A DNA stretch of 64,000 bases from Ww85 sp963745765. GTDB lineage: Bacteria > Desulfobacterota > Desulfobulbia > Desulfobulbales > Desulfocapsaceae. Each line of letters opens with the position of its first letter. The stretch's first letter is position 1. This document shows positions 33,728 to 41,388 of this stretch, piece by piece. Both the position numbers and the translations under genes were made by a program. Location of the stretch: assembly GCA_963745765.1 (NCBI GenBank), contig CAVUYQ010000011.1, forward strand, positions 1 through 64,000, given 5' to 3'. The notes beneath the pieces are model-generated. The model made no database searches, was not told the origin of the DNA, and was given only the letters and a program-made list of their open reading frames with translations.

Positions 33728-35509
33728 GTTTCCCGGCTGCTGCTCCTGCGGCTCTGTTTGCCTATTCTTCATTTTCTCGTCGCCGGCAGTGCTTTGTTCG
33801 GCCTGGTTACTGTTTCCCGGCGAATCTTTCCCGGAGTCTTTTGACTGCTGCTGTTCCTGCTTCTGTTTATCCTGACCACCCTGGTCCTGGCCGGATTTCT
33901 GTTTGTCGTTTTGCTTCTGCTGATCTTTGTTACCTTGCTGTTCTTGTTTCTGCTGGTTTTTCATCTGTTTTTGCAGTTCCTCCAACCGTTTTTTTATAAA
34001 ATCATGGTTGAATAGTGCACGTTCGTCTTCCGGGGAAAGCTTAATTGCCGCCTGCATGGAGGATAATGCCTGCTTCCACGAATCAACCGTTTTCTGGGGG
34101 TCTCCAGCCAGCATTTCTTCGCCTTGTTTATACTGGCTGTTGCCTCGATTATAGTAGGCCTTCTGCTGCAGCTCAACCTGGTCACTTTTCAGGGCATTGT
34201 TGAAAGCATTGATGGCCTCCTCGTACATATTGTTCTTATAGGCCGCTGCTCCGAAATTGTAATTCAACGCCGGATCATCAGGGGACTTTTCAAGCCTTTT
34301 GGCGTAATACTCGGAAGCCTGCAGGTAATTACCCTGCTCAAAAGATTTTTCTCCTTCAGAAGCGTATGATCCGGATGAGGAGAAGCAGAGCAGAAAGATG
34401 ATCAGCAGGATGGCGATATCCGTTTTCCTTTTTGACCGAATCTGCTTTCCCAACGATCTTACTGATCTGATGGAATCGAGTGATACGAGCGAGGAGAGCT
34501 TCCTGCCGTTTTTTCTTTCACCGGTTATGAATTCTAAAATGAAACAAACCAGGGCTGCCGCGAGCGGCCACTCGGAGCGTTCAATGGGGAGTTTCTGTCT
34601 TCGCTCGGCAAGCTCTTCTTTTGGAATGAGCGACAGTTTCTGCTGATAGATGCGTTCCAGCCCTTCTCCGGATGGACCGAGCGGGGCGTAGGTTCCACCA
34701 GACTTCTCAGCGATCTGGATTAAGGTCTTCTCGTCGAGCCGGGAAGTGACATAATTCCCAGCCACGTCTTTTACAAAGCCCTTGCTTCCCGAACCTTCAC
34801 CGCTCGGAATCGGGATCAACTCCCCTGCACTCGTCCCGACGCCGATGGTATAGATGGTGAGGCCCTGTTTTGCTGCCTCTTCAGCTGCCCGTATGGCATC
34901 ACCTTCAAGGTTTTCACCGTCTGTCAGGATAATGAGGATCTTGTGATTAGTGCTGTTATCCAGCGTTTTCAGACTTTTATCTATGACCTCGGCGATATTG
35001 GTACCCCCCCGTGGCACAATATCGGTGGATATCTCTGCCAGGGACTCTGCGAATGCCTCGTAGTCGAGGGTGAGTGGACACATGAGGTAGGCGGAGCCGG
35101 CAAACGGCATCAGGCCGACACGATCCCCGTCAAGCTTCTCTACAAAATCAAGAATTGCAAGATGGGCTCGCTTCAATCGATTGGGTTTGATATCTTCGGC
35201 CAGCATGCTTTTTGAGGTATCAAGGGCGAAGAGCAGATCAATCCCTTTACGTTTTAGATCCACCCAATGGTAACCGTATTGCGGCCTGGCAAGGGCTGCA
35301 AAGCAGAGAAACAGACCGAGAAGCATCAGAACTCGTTTATATTTTCTCTTCGGCTCGGAAATGTTGCCGGTTAACGTTGCGATACGCTGGCGGAAGACGA
35401 ATTGAGCCAGTGCTTCCCGGCGTCTTTTATTCATGAAATGAAAAAAGACAAGAAGCATGGTGCAGCAGATAAGACCGCCTATAAGCCAGTGAGGTTCCGA
35501 GAAGTTCAT
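33608..35509 (-). CDS. batB: BatB/BatC fusion: VWA domain plus TPR
   Basis: A 633-residue protein. Residues 1-75 hold two membrane helices, 90-290 a VWA domain with MIDAS DTSKSML, TDGEN and GGTN, then a helix (WPLAAALVCFILEFI). After a second hydrophobic segment (ILLIIFLLCFSSSGSYA) come TPR units (GEKSFEQGNYLQASEYYAKRLEKSPDDPALNYNFGAAAYKNNMYEEAINAFNNAL), and a Gln/Lys-rich low-complexity tail of about 110 residues. That is BatB and BatC joined. The final 37 residues (KLSIRRMKRTRQ...) are frame-shifted relative to the family, see the tail entry. It sits between batA and batD. Confidence 0.9.
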   Translation of the reverse strand: MNFSEPHWLIGGLICCTMLLVFFHFMNKRRREALAQFVFRQRIATLTGNISEPKRKYKRVLMLLGLFLCFAALARPQYGYHWVDLKRKGIDLLFALDTSKSMLAEDIKPNRLKRAHLAILDFVEKLDGDRVGLMPFAGSAYLMCPLTLDYEAFAESLAEISTDIVPRGGTNIAEVIDKSLKTLDNSTNHKILIILTDGENLEGDAIRAAEEAAKQGLTIYTIGVGTSAGELIPIPSGEGSGSKGFVKDVAGNYVTSRLDEKTLIQIAEKSGGTYAPLGPSGEGLERIYQQKLSLIPKEELAERRQKLPIERSEWPLAAALVCFILEFITGERKNGRKLSSLVSLDSIRSVRSLGKQIRSKRKTDIAILLIIFLLCFSSSGSYASEGEKSFEQGNYLQASEYYAKRLEKSPDDPALNYNFGAAAYKNNMYEEAINAFNNALKSDQVELQQKAYYNRGNSQYKQGEEMLAGDPQKTVDSWKQALSSMQAAIKLSPEDERALFNHDFIKKRLEELQKQMKNQQKQEQQGNKDQQKQNDKQKSGQDQGGQDKQKQEQQQSKDSGKDSPGNSNQAEQSTAGDEKMKNRQTEPQEQQPGNDDKRQKLSIRRMKRTRQKNLRQPGPRRLLKTVTGDRKGK

Positions 35510-35521
35510 AGTCTGCGCTGG

Positions 35522-36508
35522 TTACGGTACCCTGGTTTGTGTTCTATACATCTCAAGACCAAGCACCATAAAGATCCCGAGGATGAGAAAGGGAAACAGA
35601 TCCCGGTAATTCTCAAATTTTTTCATTGTCCTTGTCGTTGTTTCCATCTTATTGATTTCATCATAAATCTTTGTCAGAGATGCCGTGTCGGTGGCCCTGA
35701 AATAGAGAGCCCCTGTCATTTCGGCAACTTTACTGAGTGTCTTTTCGTCAATGTCAACAGCTGCCCGGATGAGCCTGCGTCTGCCAAAATTGTCCGTTAC
35801 AGGAATGGGGGCCTCTCCTCTGGTTCCTGCACCGATCGTGTATACCTTAATGTTCAGCGTTTCGGCTGCTTCTGCGGCAACCAGGGGTGGAATCCGTCCG
35901 GCGTTGTTCATGCCGTCGGTAAGCAGGATCAGAATGCGCGATTTCGATTTCCGGTCCCTGAGCCGGTTGGTGCCGCTACCGATGGCTGAGCCAATGGCTG
36001 TCCCGTCCTCGACCATACCTATTGCCAGTGATTCAAGCCTTTTTCTCAACCAATTATGGTCAAGGGTAAGCGGGCTGACAAGGTACGGGCGTCCTCCGAA
36101 AGCGAGCAGGCCGATTCGATCATTGGGGCGCTGATCGATGAATTCATCAACAACTTTCTTTACTACCGCCAACCGGTTGACCGGTTTCCCCCCCAGGGTG
36201 AAATCCATTGCCTCCATAGAGCCGGAGACGTCAACCGCCAGCAGAATATCAATACCACTTGCCTCAATTTCAGTGGTGCTGTTGCCAAGCTGGGGGCGGG
36301 CGATTGCCAGAATAAGAAGGAAGAGGGCTGCCAGACGCAGAACGAAGTTCAATGCGCCGATACGACTCCTTTTCGCCCCTGAAAGGGACGCGGCCACGGA
36401 AGTGGAGGAAAAGATCAGAGCCGGGGCGGCACCCCACACACCCCTGAGATAAGCCAAGACCGGAAGCAACGCCAGGAGCCAGAGCAGTTCAGGGTGGAGA
36501 AATCTCAT
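35522..36508 (-). CDS. batA: BatA: membrane VWA protein
   Basis: A 328-residue protein with N-terminal helices (ELLWLLALLPVLAYLRG and NFVLRLAALFLLILAIARPQLG), a VWA domain with a complete MIDAS (DVSGSMEAMDF, then GTAIGSAIG, then LTDGMNN) and a C-terminal helix (LFPFLILGIFMVLGLEMY). Complete MIDAS motifs allow metal-dependent protein binding. It overlaps the preceding DUF4381 gene by four bases and precedes batBC by 12. It is a typical BatA; in several bacteria the Bat complex is connected to MoxR-driven remodelling of target proteins. Confidence 0.93.
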   Translation of the reverse strand: MRFLHPELLWLLALLPVLAYLRGVWGAAPALIFSSTSVAASLSGAKRSRIGALNFVLRLAALFLLILAIARPQLGNSTTEIEASGIDILLAVDVSGSMEAMDFTLGGKPVNRLAVVKKVVDEFIDQRPNDRIGLLAFGGRPYLVSPLTLDHNWLRKRLESLAIGMVEDGTAIGSAIGSGTNRLRDRKSKSRILILLTDGMNNAGRIPPLVAAEAAETLNIKVYTIGAGTRGEAPIPVTDNFGRRRLIRAAVDIDEKTLSKVAEMTGALYFRATDTASLTKIYDEINKMETTTRTMKKFENYRDLFPFLILGIFMVLGLEMYRTQTRVP

Positions 36509-37233
36509 GGTTTCCCTCCACGTTCATCAGCTGCCGGTTTCGTGTTATTAACAAAACCGGTGATCCCTTCTTCCATGTGTATCATGCTTTCAACGTTTGA
36601 TAAATGGTGGGCAAATTTGGCCATATCGGCCTGCTCCAGGCAGAGCCGCAGATCTTTTTTGAATGGTTTCAGGTCAGCATTGTTTTTGACCTCAAGGCCA
36701 TGCAGAAATTCAGTGGTGGTCTGCCTGGTCGATTTAATGCCAAACCGCGTCTCGATATAGCTTCGCAGAATCAGACTGGCCCGGTCCATGTAGACAAGAC
36801 ACCTCTCCGGGGTCATCAGTGATCGCGCTCTGCTGAGATCCGATAATGCCTTCTCCCATGGCGGGACCGCGGGTGCCGTTTCCCCCTTTTTCTTCCTTAA
36901 GAACAGGTAGACAAGTGCTGCGATGGCGGCCAGTAACGCGCCGATACCGGCAATGAGAGCGTAATTTAAGGGTTCGGCGATTGCAACCGGGCCGTAAATA
37001 TCACGGAGCTCCTGCTGCACATCACCCGTCTGCAGGGGGGTGGCGGAACGAGCGGAGTTGCCGGGAGCAGCCGGGGAGAGAGGACTGTTCAACGTTGAAC
37101 CGTGCGGTATTTTATTGAGCAGGGTCAGCGGTTCCTGTTCCCTATTGCTATCGTTTTCTGCCGCCATTGTGCGGTGGATGGGCAGCAAAAGTACAACGAG
37201 TAAAATGAGGACCTGAAGATAGCCGGGGTTCAT
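36505..37233 (-). CDS. DUF4381-type protein of the Bat operon
   Basis: A 242-residue protein with a signal segment (YLQVLILLVVLLLPIHRTMAAE), a poorly conserved periplasmic part, one transmembrane helix at about 92-112 (YALIAGIGALLAAIAALVYLFL), and a cytoplasmic part with RASLILRSYIETRFGIKSTRQTTTEFL and ADMAKFAHHL. The latter pattern is that of the DUF4381 family, a regular member of moxR-DUF58-bat operons with no known activity. Start overlaps the DUF58 stop by one base (TAATG) and end overlaps batA by four, so translation is coupled. Confidence 0.82.
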   Translation of the reverse strand: MNPGYLQVLILLVVLLLPIHRTMAAENDSNREQEPLTLLNKIPHGSTLNSPLSPAAPGNSARSATPLQTGDVQQELRDIYGPVAIAEPLNYALIAGIGALLAAIAALVYLFLRKKKGETAPAVPPWEKALSDLSRARSLMTPERCLVYMDRASLILRSYIETRFGIKSTRQTTTEFLHGLEVKNNADLKPFKKDLRLCLEQADMAKFAHHLSNVESMIHMEEGITGFVNNTKPAADERGGKP

Positions 37234-38141
37234 TACACCCTCCCCCGGCGTGCATTAAAAAAACTGAGCAGAACCGGCAGATAGGGTCTGTCTGTGGCCA
37301 GATCGAGCAGATCGATTCCGGCAGTGCGAATATGTTTATGGAGCTTGTTCTGCCTTGTTCTTGCTTCCCGGGTATAGCGTTCCCGTATGGTTTTGTCGGA
37401 GGTGTTGAGATCAACCTGCTCCCCGTTTTCGGCATCTTCCAGGGTGATCCAGCCGATATCCGGTAGTTCGAATTCTCTCGGATCAGAAACCGCAAGGGCT
37501 ATAAGGTCATGGCGCCGGTTGCTGATTTGCAGCTTCGGCTGAAGATCCGTGAGTGCGTTGTCAAAATTTCCCGTTAGACAGAAGTCTGAGATCAAAAAAG
37601 CGACACATTTTCGTTTCATTACCCGATTGGTAAAATCCAGTACCGTCTGCAGATCGGTTTTCCTTCCATGTGGCTGAAAGTAGAGAATTTCCCTGATAAT
37701 ACGGAGGATATGGCTGCGTCCTTTTTTGGGCGGGATATAGAGTTCAATAAAGTCGGTAAAGAGCACCAGTCCGACCTTATCGTTGTTGCGAACTGCGCTG
37801 AATGCCAGCACTGAACCAAGTTCAGCCATGAGTTCGCGCTTGCTTGTACTCTGCGAGCCGAAATCCCCTGAGCCGCTGATATCAATCATCAAGATGATGG
37901 TCAGTTCGCGCTCCTCGGTGAACTTTTTAATATACGGGGTCCCGGTGCGTGCGGTTACATTCCAGTCGATTGTCCGGATATCATCGCCGGGGACATATTC
38001 ACGAACTTCATCAAAGTTCATGCCCCTTCCCTTGAAGACGGAATGGTAGCTTCCTGCCAGGCTGTCGCTTACCAGGCGATTGGTTCTCACCTCAATCTGG
38101 CGAACCTTTTTCAGGATCTCCCTTGTCAGTTGCGTGTCCAT
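37233..38141 (-). CDS. DUF58 domain protein
   Basis: A 302-residue protein with the DUF58 signature GRGMNFDEVREYVPGDDIRTIDWNVTARTGTPYIKKFTEERE (residues about 36-76), followed by a VWA-like fold beginning ILMIDISGSGDFGS and continuing VGLVLFTDFIELYIPPKKG. The start at 38141 (MDTQLTREIL) matches family N-termini; an in-frame ATG further upstream would lie inside moxR. DUF58 proteins are thought to be clients or adaptors of MoxR ATPases. It lies 19 bases after moxR and is coupled to the DUF4381 gene. Confidence 0.92.
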   Translation of the reverse strand: MDTQLTREILKKVRQIEVRTNRLVSDSLAGSYHSVFKGRGMNFDEVREYVPGDDIRTIDWNVTARTGTPYIKKFTEERELTIILMIDISGSGDFGSQSTSKRELMAELGSVLAFSAVRNNDKVGLVLFTDFIELYIPPKKGRSHILRIIREILYFQPHGRKTDLQTVLDFTNRVMKRKCVAFLISDFCLTGNFDNALTDLQPKLQISNRRHDLIALAVSDPREFELPDIGWITLEDAENGEQVDLNTSDKTIRERYTREARTRQNKLHKHIRTAGIDLLDLATDRPYLPVLLSFFNARRGRV

Positions 38142-38160
38142 GGTCAGTATGCAAAAAAAA

Positions 38161-39240
38161 TCAGGGAACCGGGACTGTATCGAGGATTCTGCCGATAATG
38201 TCTTCGCTGCTGATGCCTTCTGCCTCCGCTTCATAACTAAGCCGCAGCCGGTGGCGCAACACATCGATCACCGAAGACTTGACATCATCCGGGGTGACGT
38301 ATCCACGCCCGGCCAGATAGGCGATACAGCGTGAAACCGTTTTCAGGTTGATCGTGGCCCGCGGGGACCCCCCGGTCTCGATATAGCCTTGCAGGTCAAG
38401 CCCGAAGGCCTGGGGTTCTCTTGTGGCGAAGACCAGGGAGACGATATAATCCTTTATCTTATCATCCATGTAGATGCTGTTAATCACCTCCCGGGAGGCG
38501 AGGATGTCGGCCGGTTCCGCCACCGGTGCAACGGCAACAGGAGAGTCAGTTACATCAAAGCTGTCAAGGATGCGTCTTTCCGCTGCGCGATCAGGATAGC
38601 CCACGACCACTTTAAGCATAAAACGGTCAAGTTGTGCCTCCGGCAAAGGATAGGTTCCCTCCTGCTCGATGGGGTTCTGGGTGGCAAGAACCAGGAATAA
38701 TTCGGGGAGCGCAAAAGTCTTTTCTCCGATGGTGACCTGTTTTTCCTGCATCGCTTCGAGCAGCGCTGACTGCACTTTTGCCGGGGCCCTGTTGATTTCA
38801 TCGGCCAGGATAAGAGATGAGAAAATGGGACCCTTTTTCACCTCGAAGGAGGTTTCCCGCGGATTATAAATCTGGGTTCCGATGATATCTGCCGGCAGCA
38901 TATCAGGGGTAAACTGGATCCGGTTAAATTCGGTCTGGACCGCGCTTGCCAGGGTCTTGACAGCCAGGGTCTTGGCAAGCCCGGGTAATCCTTCGAGCAG
39001 GATATGTCCGCCGGTGAGCAACCCGATCAACAGTCGTTCAAGAAGGTGGTCCTGCCCGATAATCACCTTTGACAGCTCGTATTTGAGCGGGGCAATCCAG
39101 GCGGAACTCTGCTTAACGTTCTCATTTATTATCTGGATCGAGCGGTAGACACCGGTCTGGCCGGCACTGAGACTGCCTGGATGCTCTGCCGATGGATTTG
39201 GTATAACGGGGTCATCCGGATAATTCTGGTTATCTCGCAT
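38161..39240 (-). CDS. MoxR-family AAA+ ATPase
   Basis: A 359-residue AAA+ ATPase. Walker A GLPGLAKT at about 84-91, Walker B LILADEINRAPAKVQSALLEAM at about 132-153, sensor 1 VLATQNPIEQEGTYPLPEAQLDRF, and the C-terminal lid with ASPRA-type GSPRATINL motif are all intact. MoxR proteins act as chaperones that insert cofactors or remodel VWA-domain proteins, here probably DUF58/BatA/BatB. AGGAG lies eight bases before the ATG. It is first in the leftward operon of seven genes; its promoter should lie in 39241-39330. Confidence 0.95.
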   Translation of the reverse strand: MRDNQNYPDDPVIPNPSAEHPGSLSAGQTGVYRSIQIINENVKQSSAWIAPLKYELSKVIIGQDHLLERLLIGLLTGGHILLEGLPGLAKTLAVKTLASAVQTEFNRIQFTPDMLPADIIGTQIYNPRETSFEVKKGPIFSSLILADEINRAPAKVQSALLEAMQEKQVTIGEKTFALPELFLVLATQNPIEQEGTYPLPEAQLDRFMLKVVVGYPDRAAERRILDSFDVTDSPVAVAPVAEPADILASREVINSIYMDDKIKDYIVSLVFATREPQAFGLDLQGYIETGGSPRATINLKTVSRCIAYLAGRGYVTPDDVKSSVIDVLRHRLRLSYEAEAEGISSEDIIGRILDTVPVP

Positions 39241-39329
39241 TTCTACTCCTCAAAGCTATTGATTTGTCAGTTTATTTTCATGTCTAAGCTAAAATAGATA
39301 AGTATATTCCAGGATAATTACAAGATTCT

Positions 39330-39363
39330 TTCACAAGCATTACAAAGGTGTAATGCTTGTGAA
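39330..39363. terminator. Perfect 15-bp inverted repeat, probable terminator
   Basis: Arms 39330-39344 and 39349-39363 are exactly complementary around an AAGG loop. It lies after the leftward radical SAM gene and ahead of the leftward moxR operon, where a terminator for the first is expected. The sequence after it on the minus strand has only a weak T-rich character, so a binding site is the alternative. Confidence 0.5.
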
Positions 39364-39537
39364 CATGGGAGATGCCGGAGACGGGATGGAAATACCGCCT
39401 ATCAACACCAGGTGTCGGCAGGGGATTTGCGGCAGGAACATCAGGAACAGAAATGCTGATATCGTCAGGTAGGAAGACTCACGAGATTCACGGGACGTTC
39501 GGCTTCCCTTGCTTGAAAGGGGTGAGGGCTGGAGCGG

Positions 39538-40755
39538 TTAAATAAACTGCTTTATTATCTGTTCCACGACCTCATCAAGTCTGTCCGGGGTTGCACCAAG
39601 ATTGACGCAGGCCTGCCTGGCGTAATCGTACAATCTCGGGTTTTGCAGATCGGAGATGTGTGCCATGCAATGAGTGCGCCTGCCGATACAGAATATCATC
39701 TGTTCTTCGGGGCTGAGATGCAGGAAAACCCTGATCGGTTTGATCATACGTTCCTTATCTACCGGCAGGACGCCCTCGACTTCCTGGAAGAGGTTCAGGA
39801 CATGGTCGCTCTTTACCGTGCTGGTGATTCCCTCCAGCGCTTCAAGAAAGATGAGCAGTTCGCGGGCGGTTTCAACTTCTCCCATCTTCTGGAATTCACC
39901 CGCCTCAAACTCCTTGGTAAGAGGCGCATCGGCAGGGAGCGCGAGGGTGCGCAGGCGGATATAATCGGGATTGATCCGGTTAAGCACCGAAGCTGATTCG
40001 AGAGCATGTTCCCGGTGCAGCCCTCTGCCTCCAAGTCCCGGCATATAGTATTCCGATAACTCGATACCGGCCCGTTTTACCTTTTGCCCGGCCCGTATCT
40101 GTGTTTCTTTGTCGGTTCCCTTTTTAACTCTTCTCAATACCGCGTCTGAACCGGATTCCATGCCGATATGAATCCGGTTTAAGCCGGCATCGGCCATGCG
40201 CTGCAGATTCTCGTCACTGATACGGGCAATCGTATGGGAACGGGCATAGGAAGTTATCCGCTCAACATCGGGAAAGGCTTTTTTGATATGGTTAAGGATG
40301 CGGACAATATCGTCGGGTTTGATGATCAGGCTGTTGCCGTCCTGGATGAAGATAGATTTCATGCCGTTGGCAACAAAGTTATAGGCCGCATGCAGTGCAA
40401 GCATATCTCCCTTACCTCCTTCGGAAAACGGGGGAGACAAACTCATATAAGCACTTCTTGCCGGCGATCCGCCGGCTTGTTGATCACTCAGGATCGCCTT
40501 AACATAAAAATGTACCAGGTCAATGTCCCGCAATACGTGTTCCACCGGGCGGAGGCTGAAGGTACTGCCCTTATAGACCGGGCAGAACGTGCAGCGATTC
40601 CACGGGCAGTTACGAGTGATGCGGATGAGCAGGCTGTTCGCCTCGCTGGGTGGCCGGATAGGGCCCTGTTCAAATCCCCGGTATGCTTCTACCTTTTTCA
40701 TATGAATTTTTGCTTGAAGGTATTTATCATTTAGGATTTGATCCTCTGTTTTCAA
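39538..40755 (-). CDS. Radical SAM protein
   Basis: A 405-residue B12-independent radical SAM protein. The cluster-binding motif is ITRNCPWNRCTFCPVY, with spacing CX4CX2C as in the COG1032-type subgroup, followed by FIQDGNSLIIKPDDIVRIL and ITSYARSHTIAR, and then GLNRIHIGMESGSDAVLRRV. The substrate is unknown. Between about residues 85 and 120 it has a low-similarity linker (QQAGGSPARSAYMSLSPPFS) encoded by two small palindromes, which looks like an inserted element tolerated in frame. The start overlaps a short upstream frame by 29 bases. The strong inverted repeat at 39330 probably ends its transcript. Confidence 0.9.
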   Translation of the reverse strand: MKTEDQILNDKYLQAKIHMKKVEAYRGFEQGPIRPPSEANSLLIRITRNCPWNRCTFCPVYKGSTFSLRPVEHVLRDIDLVHFYVKAILSDQQAGGSPARSAYMSLSPPFSEGGKGDMLALHAAYNFVANGMKSIFIQDGNSLIIKPDDIVRILNHIKKAFPDVERITSYARSHTIARISDENLQRMADAGLNRIHIGMESGSDAVLRRVKKGTDKETQIRAGQKVKRAGIELSEYYMPGLGGRGLHREHALESASVLNRINPDYIRLRTLALPADAPLTKEFEAGEFQKMGEVETARELLIFLEALEGITSTVKSDHVLNLFQEVEGVLPVDKERMIKPIRVFLHLSPEEQMIFCIGRRTHCMAHISDLQNPRLYDYARQACVNLGATPDRLDEVVEQIIKQFI

Positions 40756-40855
40756 TAGCGCCCTTGACTATCTTATCAACATTGCCGACAAGCAGGAACA
40801 CTGCTGCAACGGCAACACTTGCCAGCACGGAAATCCCGATTAGAATTTTTTTCAT
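40727..40855 (-). CDS. Small membrane peptide, possibly an AsmA-like N-terminal stub
   Basis: An ATG preceded by GGGGAGAAAAGA opens a 42-codon frame starting MKKILIGISVLASVAVAAVF and continuing LLVGNVDKIVKGAIEN. This is the usual beginning of AsmA-like inner-membrane proteins of Desulfobacterota, with a single helix. The frame ends after 42 residues, inside the first bases of the radical SAM gene. It is either the stub of a deleted AsmA-like gene or a small peptide translated ahead of the enzyme. Confidence 0.45.
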   Translation of the reverse strand: MKKILIGISVLASVAVAAVFLLVGNVDKIVKGAIENRGSNPK

Positions 40856-41241
40856 TCTTTTCTCCCCAAAGATGTCTCCCCGGGGATGTTACTTCTTTAC
40901 AACGTTTCACCACAACATAAGAAAGAAACCTTTTTTGGCAAATGTTTGATAAAAAACAGGTCAGCGAAGATGCCTGTCTCCGCACCCCACTGTATGACGC
41001 TTCCCCGCTTATCATCTGCACATCATGAATAACTGAAAGTGACGAACATTATTCCCGGGGAAAGCGGACACCGTTTTCTCCTCTTTCTATTTTTCCATCA
41101 GGGGAGCGGAGCCCATTACGAATTTTCAGGAAATATCTTCAAAAGAGTATCTCAGAAATGGTATCTTGAAAAAATAAAAACAGATAAAGGAAGCAAACCT
41201 GCGATAAATCAGTATGAGCAGTCTCCTGGAAAGATCTGCAC
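40856..41241. other. Divergent intergenic region
   Basis: No gene recognised. It should hold the promoters for the leftward radical SAM unit and the rightward histidine kinase unit. No strong promoter boxes or repeats were identified by eye. Confidence 0.35.
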
Positions 41242-41388
41242 ATGGCGCGGTTGATGGAAGCCGTTGACCGGCGCGTCGATATCTCTACGGTTGATTTCCT
41301 CTTGGATTACTCCTGGGTACGGCAGGATGATAGGCAGATTTTTTACCCAGGTAATTCCCTGGAATGGTCGGCGTCGGATATAAAATGA
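41242..41388 (+). CDS. Possible 48-residue leader ORF before the histidine kinase
   Basis: An ATG spaced eight bases from GGAAAG opens a frame starting MARLMEAVDRRVDISTVDFL and ending WSASDIK. Its stop overlaps the ATG at 41385, an in-frame candidate start of the histidine kinase, in an ATGA arrangement. That coupling is its main support. No family is recognised. Confidence 0.3.
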   Translation: MARLMEAVDRRVDISTVDFLLDYSWVRQDDRQIFYPGNSLEWSASDIK

